A DNA stretch of 64,000 nt from Nocardia sp. NBC_01329 (GCF_035956715.1 NZ_CP108381.1:3410001-3474000), one strand, 5' to 3'. Positions 18,133-27,551 are shown, counted from the stretch's first letter. The notes: generated by a model not told the origin, from the letters alone. A program made the numbers and translations.

Positions 18133-18654
18133 CTATCCCCCGTGCGCCCGCGGCCGGGTCGCGGCGGTCCGCGCCCGCCAGGCCAAACGGCACTCCGGCT
18201 GCGAATCCGCCAGCGGTGTCAGCGCCGAACCCGCCCAGCTGAACAGTAGTACCACTTCGCACGCCGCCGTGGTCCCGAACCACCCCGCACCGGAGTTCGC
18301 TCCACCGGTCCGCAGAATCCAGAACGCCAGCACCGACAGCGCCGCGCCCATCCCCGCCGCGAATGCCGCGAAACAAGCCCAGGAGAAACGGCGGGCGACG
18401 ATCCCGCCGAGGGCCGAAACGGCGACAACACCTGAAGCCAGCAACGAAAGTAGCGGCAGCAGCGGTGTTTCCGCCGTCACCGCGGCAGGTGACGCGGCGG
18501 CGACCGATAAGAGAAGGCCGGCGAAGGCCGCCGACAGGACCAGCACCAGTCGCCAGCTCAGGAACATCTCGTCCAGCACCGACCGTTCGATGCCACGCAG
18601 GGCTTTATCGGCATCGCACAGCAAGCGCGCGGTCACCTCGTCGCTGCCACTCAC
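18133..18654 (-). CDS. Hypothetical membrane protein
   Basis: Unrecognised 173-aa protein with about four hydrophobic segments (LVLVLSAAFAGLLLSVAAAS, LLPLLSLLASGVVAVSALGG, CFAAFAAGMGAALSVLAFW and a later one). GTG 18654 was chosen because the residues before it in the same frame look unlike protein. The N-terminal cytoplasmic part (DADKALRGIERSVLDEMFLS) could be an interaction helix. It is convergent with the DsbA-like gene. No domain is recognised. Confidence 0.6.
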   Translation of the reverse strand: MSGSDEVTARLLCDADKALRGIERSVLDEMFLSWRLVLVLSAAFAGLLLSVAAASPAAVTAETPLLPLLSLLASGVVAVSALGGIVARRFSWACFAAFAAGMGAALSVLAFWILRTGGANSGAGWFGTTAACEVVLLFSWAGSALTPLADSQPECRLAWRARTAATRPRAHGG

Positions 18655-18836
18655 CGATCTCGCCGTCCCTGTCCTGGCACCGTCACACACAGAGTGTCGG
18701 TAGCCGGGCAGCCGAAAGTTCCACTCCGGCACGGCTCGCTCACGGAGCACCACCGCGCGCAGGCCGGCCCCGGGCCCGATTCGTCGCGTCGAGCGGGGAA
18801 CTTTCCGGGACGCTGCCGCGACTACTCACCGTAAGG

Positions 18837-18938
18837 GCGAGTGAGGGCGTCCGGCGAGTGAGGGCGTCCGGCGAGTGAGGGCGTCCGGCGAGTGAGGGCG
18901 TCCGGAGAGTGAGGGCGTCCGGAGAGTGAGGGTTTGCG
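18837..18938. repeat. Six tandem copies of a 17-bp repeat
   Basis: Six head-to-tail 17-bp units with consensus GCGAGTGAGGGCGTCCG. Units 1-4 are identical, unit 5 differs by one base (GAGAG start) and unit 6 also degenerates at its 3' end. The array ends two bases before the ATG of the PepSY gene, so it fills the position of the promoter or leader. The period is not a multiple of three. Confidence 0.95.
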
Positions 18939-18940
18939 GG

Positions 18941-20365
18941 ATGCCGGATCAGGTATGGGAGTTGCCGGAAGAGCACGAAACGGAAAGAGACGACCCCCGT
19001 ACCAGCCGCGGGGAGCCGACACGAGAACGACGGCCCGGCGCATGGTCGCGGTGGCAGCCGCTGCTGCTGCGGCTACATTTCTACGGCGGCATGCTCGCCG
19101 GACCCTTCATTCTCATCGCCGCCGTCACGGGCCTGCTGTACACGCTGACACCGCAACTGGACGGAATCGTCTTCCGGCACGAGGTGACCGTCGACGAATA
19201 CGCACCACAGACACGCACCCTCGCCGACCAGATAGCGGCCGCGCGAACCGTGTACCCCGACGCCCCGATCACCAGCGTGAAACCGCCCACAGTGCCGAGC
19301 GAAACGACCCAGATCGCGTTCACGACAACCGAGGTGCCCTCCGACTACACCCGCACCGTGTTCGTCAACCCCTACACCGCGCAGGTGCAGGGGACATTGA
19401 CCACCTACGGCATGTGGCTGCCGATCCGATCCTGGTTCGACGAGATGCATCGCAACCTGCACCTGGGCGTGGCCGGCCGGTACTACAGCGAAATCGCGGC
19501 GAGCTGGCTGTGGGTGGTCGCCCTGGGCGGCCTCGCGATGTGGATCGCCCGCGCCCGCCGGCGCGGAAGAAAGAGCCTGGTCCTGCCAGACCGCACCGGA
19601 ACCCCGGAGGGATCGCGGAAGCGAACCCTGAGCTGGCACGGCACGGTCGGGATCTGGATCGTGGTCGGTCTGCTGGGACTATCGATCACCGGCCTCACCT
19701 GGTCGCGTTTCACCGGGGAGCACATCGAACAGCTACGCGCCCAGCTCAGTTGGACCACACCGTCGGTGTCCACGACTTTGCCGCCCACCGACAGCCGCAC
19801 CGGCGCACCGGCCGAACCCACCGCCGGTGCCGACACCGTCCTGCGCAGCGCGCAGACCGCCGGCCTGCAGCCACCGATGTGGATGAAACCACCTGCAGCG
19901 ACCGGCGACGCATGGGAGGTGTACGAACGCAAACGCGATTTCCCGACACGATTCGACGCCGTCGCCGTCGACGCCGAAACCGGCGCGATCACCGACGAGA
20001 GCAGGTTCGCGGACTGGCCTTTGACCGCCAAACTCACCGGCTGGGCCATCGACGCCCACATGGGAGTGTTGTTCGGCCTTGCGAACCAGATCGTGCTGGC
20101 GCTGCTCGTCATCGGCTTGATCACCGTCATCGTCCGCGGCTACCTGATGTGGTGGAAACGACGCCCCACCCGCGGTGGGTGGCCCACCGCGCCCCGGCGC
20201 GGCGCGCTCACCGGCCTGCGACCCGTCGAAGCGGTGATCGCCGTCGCCGTGCTCGCGGTGGTCGGCTGGATGGCTCCGCTGTTCGGCGCGACGCTGGGCT
20301 TGTTTATTCTCGGTGACGTCGTCGCCGGAGAGCTCATCCGGCGACGAAAGCAGGCCGTGTCATGA
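18941..20365 (+). CDS. PepSY-associated transmembrane reductase-like protein
   Basis: Membrane protein of 474 aa in the PepSY/PiuB-like family linked to iron or siderophore reduction. Four main membrane segments are visible: LRLHFYGGMLAGPFILIAAV, IAASWLWVVALGGLAMWIAR, GIWIVVGLLGLSITGLTWSR and IVLALLVIGLITVIVRGYLM, plus two shorter ones at the C-terminus. Conserved histidines (LHFYGG, EMHRNLHLG, LSWHGTVG, DAHMGVLFG) fit heme ligands. The large extracytoplasmic loop carries the PepSY-like part. ATG 18941 is the first ATG; GTG 18926 lies inside the last tandem repeat and is less likely. Its stop overlaps the next start (ATGA). Confidence 0.88.
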   Translation: MPDQVWELPEEHETERDDPRTSRGEPTRERRPGAWSRWQPLLLRLHFYGGMLAGPFILIAAVTGLLYTLTPQLDGIVFRHEVTVDEYAPQTRTLADQIAAARTVYPDAPITSVKPPTVPSETTQIAFTTTEVPSDYTRTVFVNPYTAQVQGTLTTYGMWLPIRSWFDEMHRNLHLGVAGRYYSEIAASWLWVVALGGLAMWIARARRRGRKSLVLPDRTGTPEGSRKRTLSWHGTVGIWIVVGLLGLSITGLTWSRFTGEHIEQLRAQLSWTTPSVSTTLPPTDSRTGAPAEPTAGADTVLRSAQTAGLQPPMWMKPPAATGDAWEVYERKRDFPTRFDAVAVDAETGAITDESRFADWPLTAKLTGWAIDAHMGVLFGLANQIVLALLVIGLITVIVRGYLMWWKRRPTRGGWPTAPRRGALTGLRPVEAVIAVAVLAVVGWMAPLFGATLGLFILGDVVAGELIRRRKQAVS

Positions 20366-20967
20366 TCACCGACCCGTTCCTGAAATGGGCCGCGGTCACT
20401 GCGTTCACAGTGACCGCGGTGTACTGGGCAGCGCGATCCGCACAGGCGGAGTCGATCCCGGGTCGCCTCGCCGCCATACTGCACGTCCTCATGTCCCTGG
20501 CGATGCTCACGATGGTGTGGTCCCCGTTGCCGGATATCCCCACAGTCGCCGGTATGACGGTGTTCGCGGGTGCCGCGGTGGTATCCCTCGCCCTACTCGC
20601 CGCCCACCGCGAGCACCACCTCGAATACGTCTACCACGCGGGAATGATGGCGACGATGGTCTGGATGTACGCGGTCATGGACTCCACGCTGATCGGCGGC
20701 ACCCCTATGCCCAGCGGCAGCGAATCCATGCACGCCGGGCACGGCAGCACCATGGCGATGCCGACAACAATGACCATGCAACCACCGCCCTGGGCCGCTT
20801 ACCTGAACCTGACCATCGGACTCCTCTATCTCGCTGTCGCTGCCACATGGATCGCCCACAGCTACCGCGGATCCGCGGCCACCGACCCGGCCCACCGCCA
20901 CGGCGGCGCGATGCAGGCCGTCATGGCCGCCGCAACCGCGGCAATGTTGCTGCCCTACACCGGTTGA
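20362..20967 (+). CDS. DUF5134 membrane protein with Met/His-rich loop
   Basis: Polytopic protein (201 aa) with about six membrane segments, consistent with the actinobacterial DUF5134 family. Between segments it has a Met/His-rich stretch (MPSGSESMHAGHGSTMAM and more Met after it), typical of Cu(I)/Cu(II)-binding loops. The ATG overlaps the PepSY stop by four bases. Together with the PepSY protein and the ferric-reductase-like protein it looks like part of a membrane metal-reduction and capture unit. Function is not established for the family. Confidence 0.85.
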   Translation: MITDPFLKWAAVTAFTVTAVYWAARSAQAESIPGRLAAILHVLMSLAMLTMVWSPLPDIPTVAGMTVFAGAAVVSLALLAAHREHHLEYVYHAGMMATMVWMYAVMDSTLIGGTPMPSGSESMHAGHGSTMAMPTTMTMQPPPWAAYLNLTIGLLYLAVAATWIAHSYRGSAATDPAHRHGGAMQAVMAAATAAMLLPYTG

Positions 20968-21634
20968 CAACCACCGAACATGCCGAACGACCTGCCCGTA
21001 CCCCGTCGCCCGCGGAATTCGACCATCATTCGGCCAGGAGGTCGCTCCGCTCACCAGCGCACGGATTCGGGCGAGACAGTGAAAACGACGGCTCTGTCCC
21101 ACATTCGGCTCCGGTGCACTTCCAGTGGCAATGAAGCGTTCGGGACGACAATGTGGCCGGCGCCGAGGTGCATGTTGCTGCCTATATCCGGGCGACACCC
21201 GCGAGCGCGGTTGTCCAACCGGGCCCCGACCCCTACGGAAGCGACAAGATCCTGCCCGGCCTGCACGCTGCCCCGCGTGACTGCTCGTGGATTGCGGACA
21301 GCGAACGGCGGAACACGGGCGCCCCCGAATGCGGGTAGGTGCGCCCGAACGCCGAATCTGCCGCGCGCACTGATATTGCGCGGTGATTCGATGCAGCCGC
21401 TCCGCGAGCATGCCGACCTGCCGCAGTCCCTCCACCACCGGAGTTGCGGCGGGTGCCCGTCCGCGCAGGGACGCGCGCCTATATCGCGTTGCCCAGGAGC
21501 GCGTCACACCTCCATGTTGCAGCCCCCCGATCCGGCTGTGACGCCTCCGCACACGGTGAACCGAGCCCGCTCGCGATTCACCGGTCCCTGGTCTCCTTGA
21601 AAGCCGGGGTCGATTCGAGGAACACGAGTCATCG
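20968..21634. other. 667-bp stretch without a convincing gene
   Basis: Open frames here have poor composition (many Arg, Pro, Ser, Thr and no recognisable motif) on both strands. I see no RNA gene, transposon end or repeat. It may hold the promoter for the ferric-reductase-like gene at its 3' end and could contain decayed sequence, given the decayed gene found on the far side of that gene. Confidence 0.6.
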
Positions 21635-22642
21635 ATGACTACTGTCAGAACACGCACGAAATTCGATACGCGCGAACTCCGCGCGGATCTGCGCACCGCC
21701 CGCATCGACGCCACCATCGCCTTGCTCATCACCCTCGTGGTGTTCGGTTGGCTCTATTACCGCGTCGCCGCCGGAACTTCGCCGACCACTGTGGTCATGC
21801 CCGATCTGGCAGACCCCGGAAAGTACTGGATGTACTGGATGTGCCAAGCCTTCGGCTGGACGGGGCTGCTCTGGGCGTGGATCACTGTCGTCCTCGGTGT
21901 GCTGCGCAGCAGTCGCAGCCCGAGGTGGTTACCGGTCCCGCAGCACAGTATCGAGAAATGGCATCGCGCTACCAGTTTGACGACCATCGGGTTGATGTTC
22001 GTCCACGCCGCGTGGTTGTTCGCCGAATTTCTCCGCGAGTACTCCGCGACCGCGGACATCATCGAATCGCTGTGGCGCGCATTCGTTGATACCTTCGTCC
22101 CCTCGGCCTATCCCAGCGGAACGGGGAAGGTTGCCATTTTCATCGGGCTGCTGGCGTTGTACCTGGCGATACCGCTCGGCTTGGCCTTCTATTCCCGCCG
22201 CTGGCTGCGCCCCGCAGTGTGGCGGGCTCTGCACGCTTCCATCATCGTCGTCTACGCCCTGAGCGTCTGGCATACGCTGCTCTACGGCACCAACGTCTGG
22301 TACGAGGGATCGTTCCGCACGCTGGTGTGGTCGATGCAGCTCCCCATTGCCGCGCTCGTCCTCTACCGGCTCGGCAACCTGCCACCGAGCCGGCAACGAA
22401 CTCGGACGACGATCGCGTTCCGCTCGGCCGCGGGGCTTTTCGTCCTCGGATTCATCACGGTGGTCTGCGCCGCCGTAATAAGCGGGCACGACGGTGGCCG
22501 GACAGCCGGTGTGGCGGGCCTCGGCCTCAATGTCACCAAGGCGAATGTTTGGTGGGGACTGGTGGCATTCCTGGCCGCGGTCGCCTTGTCCGTGGGCCGG
22601 GTACGGCGACTCCGCAGGACCGCGGTCACCGGCTTGGGTTGA
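21635..22642 (+). CDS. Ferric-reductase-like transmembrane protein
   Basis: Membrane protein of 335 aa resembling the ferric reductase transmembrane domain, without a flavin/NAD domain. About eight hydrophobic segments are visible, with paired histidines suited to two hemes: WHRATSLTTIGLMFVHAAWL and LHASIIVVYALSVWHTLLYG. Probable role: transmembrane electron transfer for metal reduction, with electrons coming from a separate partner or from quinol. It starts at ATG 21635 and is separated from the DUF5134 gene by 667 bp, so it probably has its own promoter. Slightly lower GC than its neighbours. Confidence 0.82.
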   Translation: MTTVRTRTKFDTRELRADLRTARIDATIALLITLVVFGWLYYRVAAGTSPTTVVMPDLADPGKYWMYWMCQAFGWTGLLWAWITVVLGVLRSSRSPRWLPVPQHSIEKWHRATSLTTIGLMFVHAAWLFAEFLREYSATADIIESLWRAFVDTFVPSAYPSGTGKVAIFIGLLALYLAIPLGLAFYSRRWLRPAVWRALHASIIVVYALSVWHTLLYGTNVWYEGSFRTLVWSMQLPIAALVLYRLGNLPPSRQRTRTTIAFRSAAGLFVLGFITVVCAAVISGHDGGRTAGVAGLGLNVTKANVWWGLVAFLAAVALSVGRVRRLRRTAVTGLG

Positions 22643-22643
22643 G

Positions 22644-23855
22644 GTTCCGCCTTATATACTCGACAAACTGATCCTCTGGCCGGCGGGGCTGATCCACGAT
22701 CAGAAGTTCGTCTCCATCGAAGCCGACAAGGTCACCAACTCGAAATAGGGCGGCGACACCCGGCGGGCGATTCCGATCATCTCGTTCATCGCCCGCGCCC
22801 AGCTCCCGCGCCCACGCAGTTGCGCCGCCGCCACGCAGATCACCGCGGCGTTCGAGCACACCAAGAAGAGCTCGGGCCGCATGTCCGGGACACGTTACTC
22901 GGGTCGGATAAGGGCACCACCGGTGCGGACGAGTCTTCATCCGGCTCAGCTATCCGTTCTCCCCCGCATTCCCCGACACCCTTGTCCACATCTCAGCGGC
23001 CCCGCAGCGGTCGCGCACCGGCGGGAAGATCATCGAACAGTCGCTCGCCGATCACCGCGCGGTCTGCGCCTCGGTGACCTGGTGCCGGTGGGCGACCGGT
23101 ACGAGCAGCTCGCCCGCGGCCGCAACCGGCCCTTCACCGACGACAAGAGGTCCTGTTCGAGGCCGCCGACAAGTCGTATCGCACCCGGTTGCGGCCATCT
23201 ACTCGACTCACAGGAACTCACCGAGGACGATCTCCACACCTACCGCAACGGCCCCGCGAGCGCCGACACCCAACTGGCCGGGCGGTGCCGCCAGTTCATC
23301 TGACAGAACCGGTTGATCTGCACCATCCTGCTCGCCGCGCTCGCCCCTACCGTCCCAGCGCTGCGCGAACTCACCATCCCCGGCTCGCGGCGCTGAATCA
23401 CGGCTCGGTGGTGACCCGATACCCGGCACCGAGGTCGGGATCATCCAAGGGCACGAGGACGAATGGGCCGGCCGGTTCCCATAGATCAAGAACGTCGGCA
23501 CGGAGACCGACCCCGGTGTGCGGCTGGAACTCTCGGGTGTCGATGTGGATCAGGTAATTGGCAACCCCAGGTCAACGACAATGCGAACAACCGGGCGAGC
23601 CTGGCGAAACAACTGCTGATCGAAAAACTCGGGATCACCGAGGTCGGCGGCACGCCGGCGACTAACTGCGCTTCACCTGGCGAGACTCCGGCCGACCCGG
23701 CCTCCCGACGAAATAGCTCACAGTCGGCGAGGCCCGCAACTCGTCCCCATTCGGGGCGCGGCTTCAGGCTTCCGGCAACGGCAGCGTCGCGATGTGGGTT
23801 GGCCGCCGCGAAAGGACACATCCGCGAGTTGGTTCGCAGGACTGTCTCAGCTTAA
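22644..23855 (+). pseudogene. Decayed PglY/DUF6079-like ATPase gene (BREX type 2)
   Basis: A gene remnant readable only by switching frames. Pieces in order: VSIEADKVTNSK, TAG, GGDTRRAIPIISFIARA (about 22,700-22,790); FIRLSYPFSPAFPDTLVHIS and KIIEQSLADHRA (22,936-23,060); LGDLVPVGDRYEQLARG with RPFTD (23,064-23,145); EVLFEAADKSYRTRLRP (from about 23,150); ELTEDDLHTYRNGP, then GRCRQFI, TGA, QNRLICTILLAALAP (23,215-23,345); LAALNHGSV; EWAGRF; VRLELSGVDVDQV; ASLAKQLLIEKLGI (to about 23,640). As I remember the family, these match consecutive parts of PglY, the large ATPase of the Pgl/BREX type 2 phage defence system. Several frameshifts and at least three stops make it nonfunctional. No other BREX gene is in the window, and the 5' end with the Walker A region is missing. 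Confidence 0.75.
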
Positions 23856-23947
23856 CCCGACTTGACCCCCACGGCGCTGACCTGCACATATTGTTCTAGC
23901 AATTGATGCTCACACCAAATAACAGCAGGTAGAAAGAGGGAGATGCG

Positions 23948-24032
23948 TGTCCGGAGGGGGACTTGAACCCCCACGCCCGATAAAGGGCACTAGCACCTCA
24001 AGCTAGCGCGTCTGCCATTCCGCCACCCGGAC
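23948..24032 (-). tRNA. tRNA-Leu (anticodon GAG)
   Basis: Class II tRNA of 85 bases. The 7-bp acceptor stem pairs GTCCGGG with TCCGGAC (one G-T pair), discriminator A. The anticodon stem CTAGC/GCTAG encloses loop TTGAGGT, giving anticodon GAG (reads CTC/CTT). A long variable arm and the T-loop GTTCAAGTC are present. The 3' CCA is not encoded. Confidence 0.95.
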
Positions 24033-24196
24033 CGGTGTGCTCAGCAAGAGTATCGGATCGTTTCACCCGGGCAAAATCGCGGCCCCCACCTGGGGATATC
24101 CGCCCCATTGTCAGCTGCTGACGAATTCCGGTCCGGCGGCTGCGGGTCGTGGGTAGATTGGTGCGCAGCAGTGCAGTCGCGGTGAGGAGCTCCGAG

Positions 24197-25012
24197 TTGG
24201 GACACGATGTCGCGGTCATTATCGGGGTGGGCGGTATAGGGCGGGCCATTGCGCGCCGGATCGGGGGTGGGCGGCGGCTGTTGATCGCGGATTTCGACAA
24301 ACGCGATTTGGACTCGGTGGTGGAGTTGCTGGCCGGTGAAGGGCATGAGGTGGTCGGACAGCAGGTGGATGTGTCCGATGCCCGGTCGGTGGCGGCGTTG
24401 GCCGAAGTTGCCGGTGAGTTGGGGCGGGTCACCCATATTGCTCATACCGCGGGGGTGTCGCCTACACAGGCCGTGACGAGGGCAGTGCTGGAGGTGGATC
24501 TGCTGGGGACGGCGTTGGTGCTGGACGCGTTCGAAGCGACGGTCGCCGAGGGCGGGGCCGGGGTGGTGATCGCGAGTATGTCGGCGTACATGGCACCACT
24601 GCCGGACGATCAGGTCGCGGCGCTCGCGCACACCCCGGCCGGGGAGCTCCTGGCGTTGCCGTTCCTCGACCACGACGCCCCGCCGGGAACTGCCTACGCG
24701 GTGGCCAAGCGGGGCAATGTGGCACGGGTTCAGGCTGCGGCTGTCGCGTGGGGGCGGCGGGGCGCGCGGCTCAATTCGATCAGTCCGGGGGTGATCTCGA
24801 CGCCGATGGGACGGGAGGAGTTGGACGGCGAATCGGGGGCGGCGATGCGGGCGATGGTCGATGCGTCGGCGACCGGCCGGTTGGGGACGCCGGACGATAT
24901 CGCGCACGCGGCGGCCTTTCTTCTGGACCCGGCCTCGAGTTTCATCGCGGGGATCGATCTGCTGGTCGACGGGGGGACGGTGGCCGGCGTGCGGACGCTG
25001 GCTTTCGGCTGA
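24197..25012 (+). CDS. SDR family oxidoreductase
   Basis: Short-chain dehydrogenase/reductase (about 271 aa). The cofactor loop is GVGGIGRAIARRI, which departs from the usual TGxxxGxG. The catalytic serine is in VVIASMSAYMAP and the YxxxK pair in TAYAVAKRGN; ISPGVISTPM and FIAGIDLLVDGGTVAG complete the fold. The substrate is unknown. Start choice: TTG 24197 has GAGGAG seven bases upstream; GTG 24149, 24161 and 24182 are alternatives giving up to 287 aa. It lies just beyond the tRNA-Leu gene, on the opposite strand. Confidence 0.88.
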   Translation: MGHDVAVIIGVGGIGRAIARRIGGGRRLLIADFDKRDLDSVVELLAGEGHEVVGQQVDVSDARSVAALAEVAGELGRVTHIAHTAGVSPTQAVTRAVLEVDLLGTALVLDAFEATVAEGGAGVVIASMSAYMAPLPDDQVAALAHTPAGELLALPFLDHDAPPGTAYAVAKRGNVARVQAAAVAWGRRGARLNSISPGVISTPMGREELDGESGAAMRAMVDASATGRLGTPDDIAHAAAFLLDPASSFIAGIDLLVDGGTVAGVRTLAFG

Positions 25013-25145
25013 GAGCACGGGCGAGGCGGTCGCACGCCGGTCGGGTCCCGTCCAGTGTCCAGGTACGGGTGAGGGCAATTGTTGACGACGCCGGTACTCG
25101 CGGATGATGATGCGGCCACCAGCCCCGACGTCTCGGAAGTGAACT

Positions 25146-26072
25146 GTGCCACCCACCGGAATCCCCGCAATTCATCTAGGCCCGGACCACGACCCCGCCC
25201 TTGCCCGGGGAATCGAGGAGGGTGGTGGTCGCCTGGCGCCGCTGGATGATGCCGAGGCGGTGGTGTGGAAGGGCGGGCCGGATTCGTTCCCCGACCGGCT
25301 GCCGGACGCGGTGCGGTGGGTGCAGTTGCCGAGTGCGGGGATCGAACGGTGGTTCGCCGGGGGAATCGTCGACGACGAGCGGGTCTGGACCTCGGCGGCG
25401 GGGGCTTACGCGCCGAGTGTGGCCGAGCACGCGGTGTCGCTGTTGCTGGCGGGGGTGCGGGGGCTGGGTGAGCAGGCGCGTGCGACGTCGTGGCGCAAGG
25501 GCGAGTTCGAGACGCGGGTGGGTACGTTGCGCGGCGCGACGATCGCGATCATCGGGTGTGGAGGTATCGGGCGGGCGATGATCCCGCTGTTCACCGCGTT
25601 CGGTGCGGAGGTGCTGGCATCCACCCGGTCCGGAACGCCGGTGCCGGGCGCCGTCGAGACGGTGGCGGCGAGCCGGAACACCGAACTGTGGTCGCGTGCC
25701 GATCATTTCGTGATCGCGGCACCGGCGACGGCCGAAACCGCGCGGCTCGTCGATGCGGACGCGTTGGCCCGGATGAAACCGACGGCTTGGATCGTGAACA
25801 TCGCACGCGGATCGCTGATCGACACCGATGCGCTGGTTCGGGCGCTCAGCGAGGAGAGCATCGGGGGCGCGGCGCTGGACGTCACCGACCCGGAGCCACT
25901 TCCGGACGGTCACCCGCTGTGGTCGCTGCCCAATGCGGTGATCACCCCGCATCTGGCGAATCCCTCGAACGGCCTGCCCGGTCTGCTGGCCGAGCATGTC
26001 CGAGCCAATGTGGAGCGGTTCGCTACCGGTGAACCGCTGCTGTCGCCCATCGAAATCGAACGCGGCTACTGA
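25146..26072 (+). CDS. D-isomer-specific 2-hydroxyacid dehydrogenase
   Basis: NAD(P)-dependent 2-hydroxyacid dehydrogenase (308 aa, GTG start). The Rossmann motif is IIGCGGIGRAM; the catalytic arginine is in VNIARGSLIDTDALVRAL, the acidic residue in DVTDPEPLPDGHPLW and the catalytic histidine in VITPHLANP. The substrate-binding N-domain (HLGPDHDPALARGIEEGGGR onward) is shorter than in phosphoglycerate dehydrogenase. It follows the SDR gene by 133 bp in the same direction. A second member of the family lies at 60444-61439. Confidence 0.9.
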   Translation: MPPTGIPAIHLGPDHDPALARGIEEGGGRLAPLDDAEAVVWKGGPDSFPDRLPDAVRWVQLPSAGIERWFAGGIVDDERVWTSAAGAYAPSVAEHAVSLLLAGVRGLGEQARATSWRKGEFETRVGTLRGATIAIIGCGGIGRAMIPLFTAFGAEVLASTRSGTPVPGAVETVAASRNTELWSRADHFVIAAPATAETARLVDADALARMKPTAWIVNIARGSLIDTDALVRALSEESIGGAALDVTDPEPLPDGHPLWSLPNAVITPHLANPSNGLPGLLAEHVRANVERFATGEPLLSPIEIERGY

Positions 26073-26101
26073 GCCGGATCGCTGGCCGACCGGGAAGTTC
26101 C

Positions 26102-27070
26102 TCAGGCCTCGAGGATGTCTTCGATGGGCCGCCGTGGGGTGTCGGCCAGCGGCGCGGCGCGGCGGGAACTCCAGCCGACGCGGACCATGGCCTGGGGATA
26201 CGCGCAGTCGTGGAGAAGCCCCGTCCGGATCTCGTGCCGCGAACCAGCCACGCCGAGAGGTTCGGTCTGCACGCTGGTGGCCAGTCCCAGACCGGTCGCG
26301 GTGAGCAGGAGCGCGCTGGTCGCCTCTCCTGCCCGCAACTGCGCCCGCCGGTCGTCGCGGGTGGTGCCGACGACGAGCCATTGGGCGGCGTCGGGCTGGT
26401 CCGCCGGATCGAGCAGGGCCGGTTCGGCGAAGGTGCGTACCGGGATCTCGCCGACCGGGCGCGCCGCGGGTGCGTTCCGTGACGGCACACCGTCGGTGAT
26501 CCGGTGCTGTCCGCTCCAGCGGGCGATCTCCTCCTGGTACTGCCGGTCGGTGGCGTGCGCGGCGACCGCGTGTTGCATCGGCGTGGCCAGGCGCGGCAGC
26601 AGCGTATCCGGGACCTGCCGGACGGCGGCGCCGCGAGCCGACACCTGAGCGGCCAGCGACCTGAGATGACGGGCCGGGATTGCCCTGGGCAGGTAGCGAC
26701 GCCGGTCGGTGCGGCGCACCATGATCGCGGCGGCCATCTCGAGCTGCGCGTCACCGGGTGGGCGGCGGGTGGTGTGGACGGTGGCGAGATGCTCCGGGTC
26801 GCCGGGCTCGGGGCAGTAATCCACGGTGGAGGCCCAGCCGAGTGCGGCCAGCGCGGCGCGCATATGGTGCAGCGCGGCCCCGCAGCTGACGATGAGGTAA
26901 CGCTGATCGGGGTCGGTGGCCGTCAGCTGCCTGCCGGTATCGGCGAAGAGATGGATACCGGTGGCGGTGGGCCGCCAGCGCCAGGGCTGGGTGTTGTGGA
27001 CGGACGGCGCTCGGACTGCCGAGCCGAGGGCGATATCGGTGGTCTCACGATCCGGGATCGCGCAGGGCAT
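26102..27070 (-). CDS. Acg-family FMN nitroreductase-like protein
   Basis: Protein of 322 aa of the Acg (Rv2032) family: a degenerate, internally duplicated nitroreductase fold that binds FMN but has a lid over the active site in characterised mycobacterial members. Typical motifs are AVRAPSVHNTQPWRWR at the N-terminus, IMVRRTDRRRYLPRAIPARH in the middle and LLLTATGLGLATSVQTEPL toward the end. In mycobacteria such genes belong to the DosR dormancy regulon, but I could not find a DosR box upstream. It is convergent with the dehydrogenase gene. Confidence 0.88.
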   Translation of the reverse strand: MPCAIPDRETTDIALGSAVRAPSVHNTQPWRWRPTATGIHLFADTGRQLTATDPDQRYLIVSCGAALHHMRAALAALGWASTVDYCPEPGDPEHLATVHTTRRPPGDAQLEMAAAIMVRRTDRRRYLPRAIPARHLRSLAAQVSARGAAVRQVPDTLLPRLATPMQHAVAAHATDRQYQEEIARWSGQHRITDGVPSRNAPAARPVGEIPVRTFAEPALLDPADQPDAAQWLVVGTTRDDRRAQLRAGEATSALLLTATGLGLATSVQTEPLGVAGSRHEIRTGLLHDCAYPQAMVRVGWSSRRAAPLADTPRRPIEDILEA

Positions 27071-27551
27071 TGTGTGCGTCCTTCCGGTTACTGGTGATGT
27101 GCAGATTTCCCCGGCCGTACAACCGCCGCCGGGCCGCTCAGAGCACGGCTACTACCCCACCGCGGCCTCGCGCGGCACGGGTGCCGCACACCTGCGGTGG
27201 TGGATTCACCGAGTCCGAGGGTAGACATTTCGCCGGGCGGGTGGCACGGGCGGCAGCCGGGATTGCCGAAAGGTATCCACGAGTCACCGATCGGCTCGTT
27301 CCGAATCCCACTCTGGGCGCGACGATCCGGCTTCACCCCTGCTGAAGTGATTACATTCGATAGGGAACCTATGATATTGCGCACGTAGTCGACCTGTTAC
27401 CGAGGGTTCGCCATCACGCTCGGACCCGGTCCGAGTGGACACGAACGGGCCGGTTGCTGTTTCCCACGCCGGATGCCGGGTAGATCCGCAGTACTCTGGC
27501 CTACTGCCCCTGGTGACCAGCTGTCACAGATGCGATACACCGAGGAAAGGG
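27071..27551. other. 481-bp divergent intergenic region
   Basis: Lies between the divergent Acg-like and DoxX genes, so it should hold both promoters. No convincing frame, RNA gene or operator palindrome was seen. A locally AT-richer stretch around 27,345-27,385 is a candidate promoter region for the DoxX gene. GAGGAAAGG at 27,542-27,550 precedes its start. Confidence 0.55.

Noticed and set aside
18837..18938. CRISPR-like array
   Set aside because: The repeats are contiguous 17-bp units with no spacers, and there are no cas genes.
20980..21600. Possible genes in the region before the ferric-reductase-like gene
   Set aside because: Frames on both strands are Arg/Pro/Ser/Thr-rich without motifs.
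22626..22940. Minus-strand small gene after the ferric-reductase-like gene
   Set aside because: It is antisense to the PglY-like remnant, whose plus-strand blocks explain the same bases better.
27071..27200. DosR-type dormancy box before the Acg-like gene
   Set aside because: No sequence close to the GGGACTT-N-GGCCC pattern was found by eye.
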